From assembly GCA_961205875.1 (NCBI GenBank), contig OY540818.1:12312761-12376760 (forward strand): DNA of 64,000 nt, read 5' to 3'. Within the stretch, counting starts at the first letter, position 1. Each line of letters starts with the position of its first letter. Below the pieces are notes generated by a model that saw only the letters and a program-made list of their open reading frames with translations, did not search any database and was not told the DNA's origin. Origin of the DNA: Sialis fuliginosa (taxonomy: Eukaryota; Arthropoda; Insecta; Megaloptera; Sialidae). Of this stretch, positions 25,584 to 36,390 are shown in pieces. The position numbers and the translations under genes are program-made.

Positions 25584-25692
25584 GTAAGTTTTATTTTTAA
25601 ATGGTTATAGTAAATTACCCATGTATTTAAATATTAATTTAATATTTTAATTATTGAATAATTAATTAAATTCCAACAATTGTTTATTATAG

Positions 25693-25906
25693 GTGAGTGA
25701 TCGAGACACATTGACTTCTGTAGCTGCAAGATTTGACACAACGCCATCAGAACTGACCAAACTCAACAGACTTGCTACTCCATTCATATTTGCGGGTCAA
25801 GTGTTACGAGTACCTGATAAAGGTGATGGAGTATCCGATTCTCAATCTTCAACACCTACAGAAATACATCATGACAGTCATGATGATCTTCCGCCTGAGG
25901 AGAAAG
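25693..25906 (+). CDS. mtd: mtd exon 4 (LysM domain)
   Basis: Acceptor TATTATAG, donor GTACAA, 214 nt. It encodes nearly all of a LysM domain: V-S-D-R-D-T-L-T-S-V-A-A-R-F, then T-P-S-E-L-T-K-L-N-R-L, then the I-F-A-G-Q-V-L-R-V-P end typical of the beta-alpha-alpha-beta fold. An acidic/Ser/His tail follows (SDSQSSTPTEIHHDSHDDLP). Bacterial LysM domains bind peptidoglycan, but in OXR1/NCOA7 the domain is intracellular and peptidoglycan binding should not be assumed. The last base joins exon 5 to make Glu. Confidence 0.95.
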
Positions 25907-26881
25907 GTACAAAATATATGTAAAAGCCTAAAAAAAGATAAATTTTATTTATTATTTTGTTATTTAATAATTTTAAATGATATTGAATTATTCTAAATTG
26001 TGTCTTAAGTTAAAAATGCCTACATTACAGTACTTACAAAAAAATGTTACTATAATTATGCTAAATTTTATCCTTCTATGTCAAACAGTTCAGACTTAGA
26101 GGACTGTGACAGACAGACAGACACAGTGTTCATAAGTGTTCCTTTTTTCTAATTTCGATACAAAACATTTAAAATAGCTTGATTTTTAATTTTAAAATAA
26201 AGGGTCTCAAAACATCTTAATCTGCCACTGTATTAATAACAGGAAATCATGTAGTGTTAGTTTATCTATTGCTTGCACTTCCATATCCTGCAATTTTGAA
26301 ATGCTTCAGAATTAAAAAAGAAAAGCTTCTCTATAGGTATAATTATTTAACTTTAGGCCTTAGGTATATTATATGTACCTATACAGTTGTTTATACAAGA
26401 ATTTTATAAAAGTAATTTTCCTGATAAATACTAAATTTGAACATTTATTTTAATCTTAAACAAATTGTTTATTAATTTTAGTACCACACTGTATATCTAT
26501 GTTTATTTTACAAGTACATAATTGATAAGAAATCTTCCATTTATAATTTTATAAAATATAAAAATAACTAAAGTATGTAATTATATTTTTAAAATGACTA
26601 CTTTATGTGAAAATACAAGTAGGTATATAATTAATATCTTATCATATCTCAAATTCAGTACTGTTACAATCACAGTTTTGTAATAAAAATTATCAATAGT
26701 ATTCTAATTATACTAGAGCGTAATGTAACACGTAACACTATATAAAAATGTATCAAAACAATATAGATGATATAAATACGATTATTTTTAATAATTATAT
26801 TCAAATCTGTAAAAGTGGTATATATATTTATAGTTCATATTTTTTTTTTATGTTTTATATACAATTAACCTGTGATTTTAG
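25907..26881 (+). other. mtd intron 4
   Basis: AT-rich intron with GTACAA donor and TTTTAG acceptor. No other feature seen. Confidence 0.8.
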
Positions 26882-27048
26882 AACTACTCGACAGTTTACG
26901 ACCAGTTAGTCCGAAGCCTGGACATATTGAGCGAGTCAGAACCCCGGTTGGGGGTGCTTCTTCAGTCACTCCTGTTGATCCAGAAGATGAAGCCGCATTC
27001 AAGGAACGTTTCTTGAAAATCAATGTTAGGCACATCACTGATGGACAG
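26882..27048 (+). CDS. mtd: mtd exon 5 (linker and start of the GRAM-like domain)
   Basis: Acceptor GATTTTAG, donor GTAAAT. It begins with ELLDSLRPVSPKPGHIERVR and ends AAFKERFLKINVRHITDGQ, the start of the GRAM-like region of OXR1/NCOA7 proteins. It ends at a codon boundary (phase 0). Confidence 0.93.
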
Positions 27049-27847
27049 GTAAATATACTTAACCTTATTTACAATTCATATAAAATATGAATCGGATAAT
27101 TGTTTACAAATATTTTAATTAATGTTAACTGCAACGGGTAAAGTGTTAATCAATTTTTCTCTTTTATTTCTGTAAAAAATATTTTAAGGTATTATACTGC
27201 TTTTTTAGTACATTCAATGCATTCAAATCTAGCTTGCCACACGTACATAAGGCAACTAAATTTGAACGCACAACTGTTTTTTTTTTAACTATTTTATTAA
27301 TACTAAATTTAAATGTTTATTTTTTGTAATGATTTATTTCAGTGTTTCTCAAAGTTATGGCATTCGTGGATGGTGACAACACACACGCCCCATCAATTTG
27401 AAGTAAATTTTACAAAAGAACAAAATTTTGACTGAAAAAATGTTACTTCTTACATAAAATCATATTTTAGTCAAAAATGCTAAATTGGGGGGTAATAAAA
27501 TGTAGAATTTGTATCTGATACATAATTTTCGATTTAATTAATTTGACTTCTAAATAAATCATGTCAAATATACATATCCACCGCAAAAATAAAACTAATG
27601 TTTAAGCCTATTATTCTGTGTAACTTTTACCATTATTATATTTCAAATTCAGTATATCTTTCACTAACCCACAATGAAAATAGTACTAAGGCGTACAATG
27701 CAAGACATATATTCTGGTATATAAATACCTAACCTAACTGGTTTCCAAAGATCATAAAGTATGTAAATTGGCTTTTATTTTTGCAGTGGGTATATAGTAA
27801 ATGTATACCACAGACAAAGAAATGTATTTTGTAATGCTTGTTTTCAG
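27049..27847 (+). other. mtd intron 5
   Basis: AT-rich intron between the two GRAM-like exons. No other feature seen. Confidence 0.8.
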
Positions 27848-28032
27848 GGTGTCGTTGGTGGAGTATTGCTAGTGACTCCGAACGCTGTTATGTTTGATCC
27901 TAATGTATCTGATCCGTTGGTCATCGAACATGGTCCCGAGAGTTATGGTGTTATTGCTCCTATGGAGTTTGTTGTAAATGCTGCCATATATTATGATATT
28001 GCCCATATGCGAGTTGGCAATACTGAGCACAG
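27848..28032 (+). CDS. mtd: mtd exon 6 (GRAM-like domain core)
   Basis: Acceptor GTTTTCAG, donor GTATGT, 185 nt. It encodes GVVGGVLLVTPNAVMFDPNV and continues through DPLVIEHGPESYGVIAPMEF. This V-x-G-x-L-x-V-T-x-x-x-x-M-F-D-P pattern is the conserved GRAM-like stretch of OXR1-type proteins, likely a PH-like fold. The final AG joins the first T of the next exon as Ser. Confidence 0.95.
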
Positions 28033-28145
28033 GTATGTTTTTAACAATCATAAAAGAAGAGTCGTATATATATAACCTTCCTATAAATATATTACTGTTA
28101 AAGTATACCAGAATATTTCATTAAAGAAGCTTGTTTACATTACAG

Positions 28146-28416
28146 TAAAACAGAACCGAAAGCTGATATCTATTATATGAATAAATCGTGCGGTAAGTGT
28201 TCGCCTGCTGATTCATCTTTGCTGGTCAAAGACGACACCTTCTCTGAATTGGGAGGAGGCACTATTGGTGGTGATGATGCCGACAGTGTTTGTTCGTGCG
28301 CCGAGCGAGGAGGAGACGCTTTCCCTAAAGCTTTTGAACGTGATCTTGTTACGCCCACTAATCTGCAACAAGGAGACAGTACAGAGAGCGAAGGGGGCGC
28401 GTCTGGTTCAGTTACG
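28146..28416 (+). CDS. mtd: mtd exon 7 (end of GRAM-like region and acidic linker)
   Basis: Acceptor CATTACAG, donor GTAAGG, 271 nt. The translation begins with KTEPKADIYYMNKSCGKCSP, followed by a Gly/Asp/Ser/Cys-rich stretch with GGGTIGGDDADSVCSCAERG, and ends at a codon boundary. The linker is probably disordered. No enzyme motif is visible. Confidence 0.93.
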
Positions 28417-28477
28417 GTAAGGATTGTTTACTTCTTACTGTCATGTAAAAGTTTTGATAAATGAATGAATATTTTAG

Positions 28478-28732
28478 AATACACAGTCTTCACGTTCATT
28501 GGAAGAAAGACGGCGTTCAATGCTAGATCACCACTGGGCAATCCCTAGCAAAGACAGGTCAATAGAAGAAACACATCAAGAACATGAGGAACCTCAGCCC
28601 AGCAGTAGCCCCGCTCCTGCTCTGGTCGAACCCGACCCAGGGCTTGTTAAACTCAGCTGTCATGATTCAGGAATTGATATCAGAGATCCAAATATTCCAA
28701 TACCAATTGTGCCGGCTATACCAACAAAAAAG
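28478..28732 (+). CDS. mtd: mtd exon 8 (linker)
   Basis: Acceptor ATATTTTAG, donor GTTTGT, 255 nt (85 codons, phase 0 at both ends). It contains SSRSLEERRRSMLDHHWAIP, a Glu/His/Pro/Ser-rich part and the segment LVKLSCHDSGIDIRDPNIPI, and ends PTKK. Being phase 0-0 it could be skipped without a frameshift, although nothing in the sequence shows that it is. Confidence 0.92.
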
Positions 28733-29891
28733 GTTTGTTTATTTTTCTACTGCTGTACATTGTTTTATAATTTATTAAGAAATATAACCTGAAGAAAATA
28801 ATAGATATACAGTAAAACATTGTGAACCAACAATTTCTACACAATCCTGTCTTTAAACGACCAATATTTGATAAAACCATTTTTTATAGATATTTTTCAC
28901 TGTAATTATTTTCAAAAATTTATATAAGAAGATACTATAAATAGTACTGAATACAATCAGCCTTTAATTTACTATCTCTGTTATCTATCTAGCTCCATTT
29001 AAATATTATACAATATTTTTATAAATATACAGAGGAACAAAATGTACCATTACATTTAACAACAAAAATTAAACAAAATTAATTTTGATTTAATTAAATA
29101 TCGACAAAAAATGTTAACTTTTCTTCATACTAACTTTACATTTAATTAACATACTTTAGCAACACATTTTATTAAATTAACTGTATTTCTTCTTTTTTAT
29201 TAACTAGATAATATAAGGTACTGGCACCCCAATGTTGAATTCTTGTCTAATTAAATGTACTAAATTAGAAATATTTGTTGATATTTCATTATTGCCATTA
29301 CTGAATCATAATCTATAAACACTAGACTCTAAAATGGTTTAATTTGATGACAATTGGCCATTGGGTGTCAAAATGATGGATATTTAATATAATTATTAGA
29401 ATAATTTATTTATTAATTATTACCTATATTATCATAGCATCTCCTTTTTTAAATTTTAATATTCTTTATTTTATAACTTTAGTGTCATAGTACTTATCAT
29501 TTTGTAATCATTAGCAAGTGTCCATCACTGAATGCCCATTACTGGTTTTACTTTATCCATTACTGGAGAAAAAACATAAACAAAATAAAAGGCTATAATT
29601 TAAAAAAAAAAACTATATTTGCGGACTTTGGTAATTAAATTATTAAATAAAGAGTTACTTGTTTTATTGGTAACATGTGTTCATGAAAATCACAAAAAAG
29701 AAGCGTATCAATCCCAAAAAACAGTATACCTTGCCCTTTAAGGGGCCAAAACTGGCGCCAGTACCTTAATATTTTGTATTTATAGTTAACAGTTACTTCT
29801 ATTTATAATTTGTTTATAAGTGTTAGAGATCATTTGTTTTTGAATCAATTAATAATCTTCTATTTTCTATTCATTTTTATTTGTCATCCAG
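28733..29891 (+). other. mtd intron 8, carrying a MITE
   Basis: Starts GTTTGT and ends CATCCAG. Almost half of it is the AGGTACTGGCACC element at 29216-29766, which sits about 125 nt upstream of the 24-nt microexon. Confidence 0.8.
29216..29766. mobile_element. MITE with AGGTACTGGCACC ends, copy 2, TA duplication intact
   Basis: Ends AGGTACTGGCACC and GGCGCCAGTACCT, flanked on each side by TA. It aligns along its length with 12242-12789, including AAGTGTCCATCACTG and TACTGGAGAAAAAACATAAA. It lies inside an mtd intron. Confidence 0.85.
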
Positions 29892-29915
29892 GGATCTTCA
29901 GTCACTGATGATTCG
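29892..29915 (+). CDS. mtd: mtd exon 9 (24-nt microexon)
   Basis: Acceptor GTCATCCAG and donor GTTAGT border 24 nt encoding GSSVTDDS. It is phase 0 at both ends, so exons 8 and 10 also join in frame without it. The Ser/Asp content fits the surrounding linker. The weak donor (GTTAGT) and tiny size suggest alternative inclusion; this is inferred from splice signals and frame only. Confidence 0.6.
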
Positions 29916-30407
29916 GTTAGTTACATGTTTATTTGTGTAATTTTATTTTTATGAACATTGTATTTGTATTAGTGAAACTACTTGTTTTATTTTATGTACT
30001 TAAATTTGATACTCTGTCTGTGTACATTGCATGTATTTTGTTTTGTTATACATGTCTATTATTATAACGATGTACCTAGTCTTCCTCAACGTGCTCTTCC
30101 CCATGTGACATTACATTTTTATCTCCATAAGACATGATTCAGCATCAATAACACATGTCCTTTATCAATTTCTATAGGTATTTCTCATTATGCATTAATT
30201 TATATATGTGGTCTGATTAAGAAGCCAAAATCTGATTGGGAAGCGTCCATTAATTATGTAAGACTTACAATTAGAACAAAGTGGAGTCTATAAATCTTTA
30301 TGGGATCCAAAGCATTACTGTCTTATATCAAGACACCAATAATTATCCAAGAACCCACTATTATTAATTATTTATTTGGATAAAATTTAAAATTTGGTAT
30401 TTTGTAG
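29916..30407 (+). other. mtd intron 9
   Basis: 492 nt from GTTAGT to TTTTGTAG. A pyrimidine-rich stretch near 30075-30110 is the only composition change; no exon supported. Confidence 0.7.
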
Positions 30408-30635
30408 GTATACAGTGATGCGGATATCGTACTGTCATCTGATTGGGTGCCGCCAATAACGATCGCTCCATTGGTATCTAACAGTTTACAAATCGAAACA
30501 GATTCTCCGGGACGTAAAAAAGCAGCTTCAGTATCGTTTAGTCTTGATTCAAACAACGAACCAGATTCTTCTACATCTAGCGATATAAAAAATGATAAGG
30601 AAGATCCAGATAAACAGGAAACAAGAAAAAATAAA
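30408..30635 (+). CDS. mtd: mtd exon 10 (conserved OXR1 central block)
   Basis: Acceptor TTTTGTAG, donor GTAATT, 76 codons in phase 0. It starts VYSDADIVLSSDWVPPITIA, a strongly conserved OXR1 family stretch, then becomes Ser/Asp/Lys-rich (GRKKAASVSFSLDSNNEPDS onward). Confidence 0.95.
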
Positions 30636-30750
30636 GTAATTATTAATCATATTAAATAAATTTTAACATATTTTAACAAAAACCGTGAGTTCTTGTGTAA
30701 TTAGGTTAATAAAAAAAGTTAAATGTCAATTTAATAATTTTGTATTTTAG

Positions 30751-30884
30751 ATGTTAAAACGATTATCATATCCACTTGCTTGGATGGAGACATTAACAGG
30801 TGGTGAAGAAGAAAATAAGCCACCAAGTCTCCCAACATCAGCGGATGCTCATCATACGTCAGTGTTTTCAAAAGTATTCTCAAG
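30751..30884 (+). CDS. mtd: mtd exon 11
   Basis: Acceptor TTTTAG, donor GTTCGT, 134 nt. It encodes MLKRLSYPLAWMETLTGGEE, then NKPPSLPTSADAHHTSVFSK. The leading Met is internal in this model; nothing upstream marks it as a translation start. It ends with two bases (AG) that become Ser with exon 12. Confidence 0.92.
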
Positions 30885-31770
30885 GTTCGTACATGATATA
30901 ATGGCATTATTTAATTTACAGCTTTTTAACTAATAACCAACGTTAAACATTAGTTCATTAATTATAGTTATGTTTTAGTGATAAAAGTAAAATGTCCTTT
31001 TGTGACATTAATATGATTTTTAGAGTCTCTGGTTTGGCGACATAATACTCCAGAACTATAAATTACAGAAACTTTAGAATGATCTTAAAATGTTCAATAT
31101 ATAGTTTATTATTATATATTCAAATTTCAATAAATAGATCATTTAGTAGTTTTAAGTTTAAAATAAAGTATGAGTTAAATGATCCGGGTGCACATTTTTT
31201 TTTTCTTATGCAGCTACTAAACTATTCACTGCTCAACTCTTTTGAGTGATAGTATAATGATATATACCCTATAATACTTCTGTGATTTATAGTTTCCGAA
31301 TAGTATGTTTCTTTCACACTCAAGATAACTAAATCCTACTATTTAGTAAATATTATCTAAATAAGTTTTGATTTTAATTTTTATTATTAAAAAACAAATT
31401 CACATTTATTTTCATAAATAATCTAATTTTCTTATTTTAACATTGAACTAATGTTTTTAAAAAATATAAGGCTAATATTTGTACAATTGTTAAATAAAAA
31501 ATGTATCACTTTACTACAAAAAATTTTTATCAAGAAATATTACCGTTCTTTTTCAAAACATAGTTAAATTATAAAATATTTTATTGAGCATCATAAATAT
31601 TAGCTTTAATCATTTAATGCAGTTCTGATAAGGACGTTCATACTGAAATCATAATACTAACTTCTCGATCATTAACTGAGTTTTAATTTCTTAAACCACA
31701 TTAAACATATTCATCATACGACCACTAACAATTGGTTTATCCCCATTACGCTTAACATTAACAACAACAG
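30885..31770 (+). other. mtd intron 11
   Basis: 886 nt of AT-rich sequence between GTTCGT and CAACAG. Nothing else recognised. Confidence 0.8.
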
Positions 31771-31917
31771 CTCACCAATAAACTTGGTTGAGTTTGGTAC
31801 CGGTCTGTTCCTGAGCAAAACACCATCAGAAGAGTCTGGTGGGAGCGGGGGGCCGCCAAGCGCAGGCATTTCAGGCCCGTCGCACCATGAGGCCGCCCCC
31901 CTCGACTGGCATGTAGG
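31771..31917 (+). CDS. mtd: mtd exon 12
   Basis: Acceptor CAACAACAG, donor GTAAGT, 147 nt. It opens with SPINLVEFGTGLFLSKTPSE, matching the S-P-I-N-L-V-x-F-x-T-G-L-F signature of OXR1 proteins. A GC-rich Gly/Ser/Pro run (GGSGGPPSAGISGPSHHEAA) follows, markedly more GC-rich than the surrounding introns. The intron before it is 886 nt. Confidence 0.95.
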
Positions 31918-32705
31918 GTAAGTGGCCACGGCTCGACGTTGTGTCAGATGTGTTTGCGTTGTTTATCAATGTGATACCACGATTTTTAATTTTGATTTAT
32001 ATTGTTGTATTTGGATACATATAGTTTATGGGTGTATTGTAAGTCACTTCTCGCTCTTCAATCTTGATTTTCTTTGTCACTGTTTTATTTTTTGCTGATT
32101 GAAGTCACAGCTTTTATTCAAAGTGTTACTGTTTTTTGTTTATTTGAGCTATTCAGAAACCAAAATTAATAGAAATTCGACAAAAAATTAAGCTTCTGAA
32201 CTAATTAATAGAATTCAAATTATATACTTTTTCGTAAAATTTTTTAATAGTTTTTTTAAAAAACAATATTTTAGTATAGTATTTATTTCATTTTTTTAAT
32301 AATAATAATTTATATGTGAACTGTCTAAATCATTTGCAATATCACTCACTTTTTCATTTCATTCATTTTTTATGTTATATTTGTCTGCACATCATATTAC
32401 TATTATATAATACAATACAATAATATATAAAACATTGTATTATGTAAAAATAATAAAACACATACTTGCATTACCTTTTTCAATATCTTATACGGATAAA
32501 AAGGTAATTGAAGTAAAATATATCGCACAAAGTAGTTATTCTAGTTTATAATACTTCATTAGAAATCTGTACTGTACCTGTGAAATAACAAAAATATGAT
32601 AAATTGATATTAACAAAACCTATTTACAAGAAAGAAAATCATATCAATTTATCGTTACTTACAGACAAATTGTATATTTTACATTTGGTATTTTATATTT
32701 ACCAG
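31918..32705 (+). other. mtd intron 12
   Basis: 788 nt, GTAAGT to TTTACCAG. Nothing else recognised. Confidence 0.8.
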
Positions 32706-32845
32706 GCGTTCTTCAGTTGGTGCATTTATCAAGCAAAGCACTAACGGGTCGAATGATAGAGTTTCTAAACCGCCACCACCTCGGCTCGACTATCGCTCAA
32801 TGGTGTCCGTCGAAGATATGCCAGAACTATTCGTATCTTTTGATA
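32706..32845 (+). CDS. mtd: mtd exon 13
   Basis: Acceptor TTTACCAG, donor GTAAGT, 140 nt. It encodes RSSVGAFIKQSTNGSNDRVS followed by the highly conserved LDYRSMVSVEDMPELFVSFD, a hallmark of OXR1/NCOA7. The last base (A) completes Lys with the main downstream exon at 35950. Confidence 0.95.
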
Positions 32846-35800
32846 GTAAGTAAAATAATCTATATGTACTGACATTATAGAATATAGAGCATGAACACAC
32901 AAATACAATATAAAACAAATATATACGTGGTATTGAAAAAATGAAAGTGCTGATTTTTATTGAAGTTAACCCTCAAAGCATGTATTAATATCTAATATTG
33001 ACTGGGTGATAGTTGCTGAAAATTTCATGTTTTTGCATATTTGAAAGTTAAAACTGGCTATAGTGAAACTTCTTAAATTTACATGATTTTTTTTCTACAA
33101 GAAAACCACTTTCATAAGTAACCATTTTTTTATAGAAGTTTCACGTTTTCTTTACATATTAAAAATCAAAACACTATTTTTGAACTTTTTTTAATTAAGA
33201 AATAAATCTGTTTGACCCATCAATTTTTATCATGTGTCATTCAGTTTAAAGAACATGAAAGCTAAGGAAATATTTAACAGTATTAAATATAGAAATATTT
33301 ATTTAAAATGATGATATCATTACAACATGTAAGATTCTTAACTCGGTTTTGACCGTACCTTTTAAAACTGAAACAGGTAAAACTAACATTGTGTGTATTG
33401 AGGAACCTATAGTGTGGTTAAAATGGTACAGTTAAAATTGAGAGCGTATGGGAGCCTTTACACTTACAAGATGTCCAAAAAATACACAGCTATTTAACGT
33501 AGTAATTAAAAATAATACAAATAATAGTATTTTAGGAGGTTGACTATCGAAAACAAAATAGTTAAATCGATCTGAAAATTATACAAGACATTCATAATTC
33601 TAATGAGATTCCAAGTAATTGTTTTTCATCTGTACTGTTCTTAAGTATAAGTGAAAGGGACAAAATTATTGTATTAAAAAAAATAACTAACATTTATGAG
33701 TTATACATAAAAAATTTTAATTTTTCTTCTGTCTTGTTTCAAAAATATTAATTAAAAACTTTAGGTAAATCAGTGGTTTTAGAAGTATAGCTTAGAAGAA
33801 TGTGAGTGTATGTGCTACTATTAATGAAGCATTGTTGCCATAATTTCAGTGCTAACTAAAAAATTACAAAAAATGTTTTGAAACTCTTATTTCAAATGGA
33901 AAATAATATTTCTGACAAATACTTTTTTTTTCAATACAATATATATTTCTAAACAGTTCATAAGACAGTAGACAATCTCCTCTCACAGTCTTCTCTTTAA
34001 AAATTGAAGCCAACCTCAATAACGGTTAAAAAATATTTCAAAATAGACTGTGATTAAAAAATTCAAATTGAGATATAGATGTAATCGACACAAGCATAGA
34101 ACTGACATGAGTTTTACAGAATATATGTATAGATAACTGTTAGATGTACATTTAGATGAACGCTTTTGGCATAGAGAAATACACCGCTTTAATAAATTAT
34201 GCAGTGTTAGTTCTGTTTGTCACACATTATATATAAGGATATGTTTAGTTTTTTTGACATCTTGTATTTTAAATAATGGTTACACACGAGTCTAGTGAAG
34301 AATTATTGTTTTATGCTCAATTTTTCGATAGAAATAGCTGCACTCCTAATGCTTAAATTAGAATTTTAAATTGCCTTGTCTGAAATGTAAGCTTGTTTAA
34401 TATTAGTGGTATTTGTAATACCTACATAAATTGTATTATATCGTGTTAAATATATAAAATAAAATAATAATAACTTTATAGTTAAAACAGTTTTGTGATT
34501 ACATATTTAATCACTTTAATTAAGTCTAACAGTAGGTTGTATAAAATAATCTCGGTTAGATAATCGTCTGTTTTATAACTATAATTATGTTTTGGATTAG
34601 CATTAATCATAGTTTGAAGATGGGTAATTAGTTGATCGTAATTATTTTTACTTTATATAAACATTACAATATTTAGCATAATTTTCAACAATGCTTACTT
34701 TTCTTCTTCTATCAAAATCTACCCATGCAAAAATTCTCTTAATTGGCATATTTGATTTAATCGGAAATACAATAGAGTTATTTCTTAAATGCAATACCAA
34801 TATTTACCAATTTGATACAAATTAAATTTCTGAAATGGTTTTATATGCATTTTGTCAGTATTTTAATTAAATTAATATTTATATTAATAAATATGCAGAA
34901 TCTGAAAAATGCATAAACGATTTCAAAAATAGCAATTGTTTGTGTATTGAATGTAACTAACTTATTTGGTACTTATTGTTGAAGTGAAAGCACCACATTT
35001 TCCGCTGCTCGATAAGCTCGGTAGGTTGAATTGACATTCTTGTGTTTGTAGTTGTTGTTCTCTTCAATCTCGGTCGTTTATGCTAATATTAACTACTTTT
35101 CTCTATTTTACGACTCTTATTGCGCTGATTCTTGGGTGAGAATCTTCTCTACAATTCAGTACACGTCCACCTTTTTGCATCTACGAATGCTGTTGACTTT
35201 TTTTGTTTACGATTTTCTTATTTGAGCGTTTGTTGTGTTTTGAGACATTTATTTCAGATTATAGTTTGGTTGATATTTTTTATTTCATCTGCTTAAAATA
35301 ATTTAAATTGTCTATATAAAAAGTTTATTTTTTGAATTATTTTGGATATTATTTTATAGCATGTTTGAAAAATAAATCAAGCCCCGATTTATTTCTATAT
35401 ATATTTCAAGTTTTAACACATTTGCTGCCATTAAAGTCATGCATACTGACTGCTTGAAACACCATTTTTAGCTTATCAAGTCTTGAATCTTAATTATTTA
35501 ATTTAATCTGTATCCACATGCTTGCATATATTATTTATTTTTACCGAAAGCATTTTGAGTTCTTTGTTTTAAATTAATGCCAACCAAAATCAAATTAACT
35601 TTTTATGCGGAATGTAAACTTTATGTACCGTTAGCGCTATCGGTATTTTTAAATGTATTTATTTGGCAGTGAATGTAATAATATATTATCAATATTCCAT
35701 TGAAATTTTTACTACACATGCACTATCAATTATTTATATCCACAATTAATTTTATTTAAAAATATTATATATACAAAGTTTGCATGTTTTTTTTTCATGT

Positions 35801-35949
35801 GTGTGGGTGTGTACGTTTGACTTTTCAATTCATAAAACACTTATTTTGTTATGGTTTGTAACACTCAATATTTTTCATTTTAAAATTTCTTTCTTCTTGT
35901 TATTGTAACAAGATACATTCATAATCTCCTCTACTTCTACTTTTTGCAG
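32846..35949 (+). other. mtd intron 13 (3.1 kb) containing a candidate microexon
   Basis: GTAAGT to TTTTTGCAG. AT-rich throughout except the short GC-richer segment at 34985-35020 listed as a candidate alternative microexon. No clear transposon boundaries seen. Confidence 0.75.
34985..35020 (+). CDS. mtd: candidate in-frame alternative microexon of mtd
   Basis: Within the 3.1 kb intron between 32845 and 35950 lies a more GC-rich block ending in donor GTAGGT at 35021. With the acceptor AG at 34983-34984 it is 36 nt; with the AG at 34989-34990 it is 30 nt. Both are multiples of 3 and both match the flanking phases (1 and 1). Inclusion would change ...VSFD-KLIPRPA... to ...VSFD-MKAPHFPLLDKLE-LIPRPA... 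(36-nt form), notably ending in DKL like the constitutive junction. The polypyrimidine tract is poor. No transcript evidence is available. Confidence 0.4.
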
Positions 35950-36112
35950 AGCTTATCCCGCGGCCAGCCCGTTCATGCGAAGATCCGCCACTATATCTAC
36001 GGTTACGGATGGGTAAACCAACAAACAGACCTATCCCACGGTCCACACCGTTAATGTCATACGGAAAGAAGAAAATGCGACCAGAATATTGGTTCAGTGT
36101 GCCACGAAACAG
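35950..36112 (+). CDS. mtd: mtd exon 14
   Basis: Acceptor TTTTTGCAG, donor GTAACT, 163 nt. It encodes KLIPRPARSCEDPPLYLRLR, MGKPTNRPIPRSTPLMSYGK and RPEYWFSVPRNR, the last conserved segments before the acidic region that precedes TLDc in OXR1 proteins. Confidence 0.95.
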
Positions 36113-36179
36113 GTAACTTCTTTTAATAATGTAATTATTTATTATAAATGAATTGATTTTCAATACACTATATTTTCAG

Positions 36180-36390
36180 AGTTGATGATCTTTACCGATT
36201 CCTTCAACTATGGGTCCCACAACGATATGGAGAATTCAACGAAGAGGAAGTTCGTGCCCGTGGGTTCGAACCCGTAGAATCTGATACAGAGCTGTGGGAA
36301 GATGACAGCCCGACAGGCAGACGTGATTCTGCTTCCCAATCGGGCGGTCTCGACCAGGACGTCAGTGAACTGACAAGAGAAAGCTGGGAG
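36180..36390 (+). CDS. mtd: mtd exon 15
   Basis: Acceptor TATTTTCAG, donor GTAAGG, 211 nt. It contains VDDLYRFLQLWVPQRYGEFN and an acidic stretch (ESDTELWEDDSP), and ends DVSELTRESWE at a codon boundary. LTRESWE-V-L-S is the usual OXR1 join to the TLDc region, so this exon can splice directly to 59278 in phase 0. Confidence 0.95.

Noticed and set aside
25693-25906. LysM domain as a sign of bacterial contamination or horizontal transfer
   Set aside because: The domain is split by introns, in frame with GRAM-like and TLDc exons, exactly as in animal OXR1 genes.
30751-30753. ATG at the start of exon 11 as an internal translation start
   Set aside because: The ATG lies directly at an acceptor (TTTTAG), and the reading frame continues upstream through exon 10, so it is an internal Met.
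31714-31929. - strand 71-codon frame
   Set aside because: Antisense shadow of mtd exon 12.
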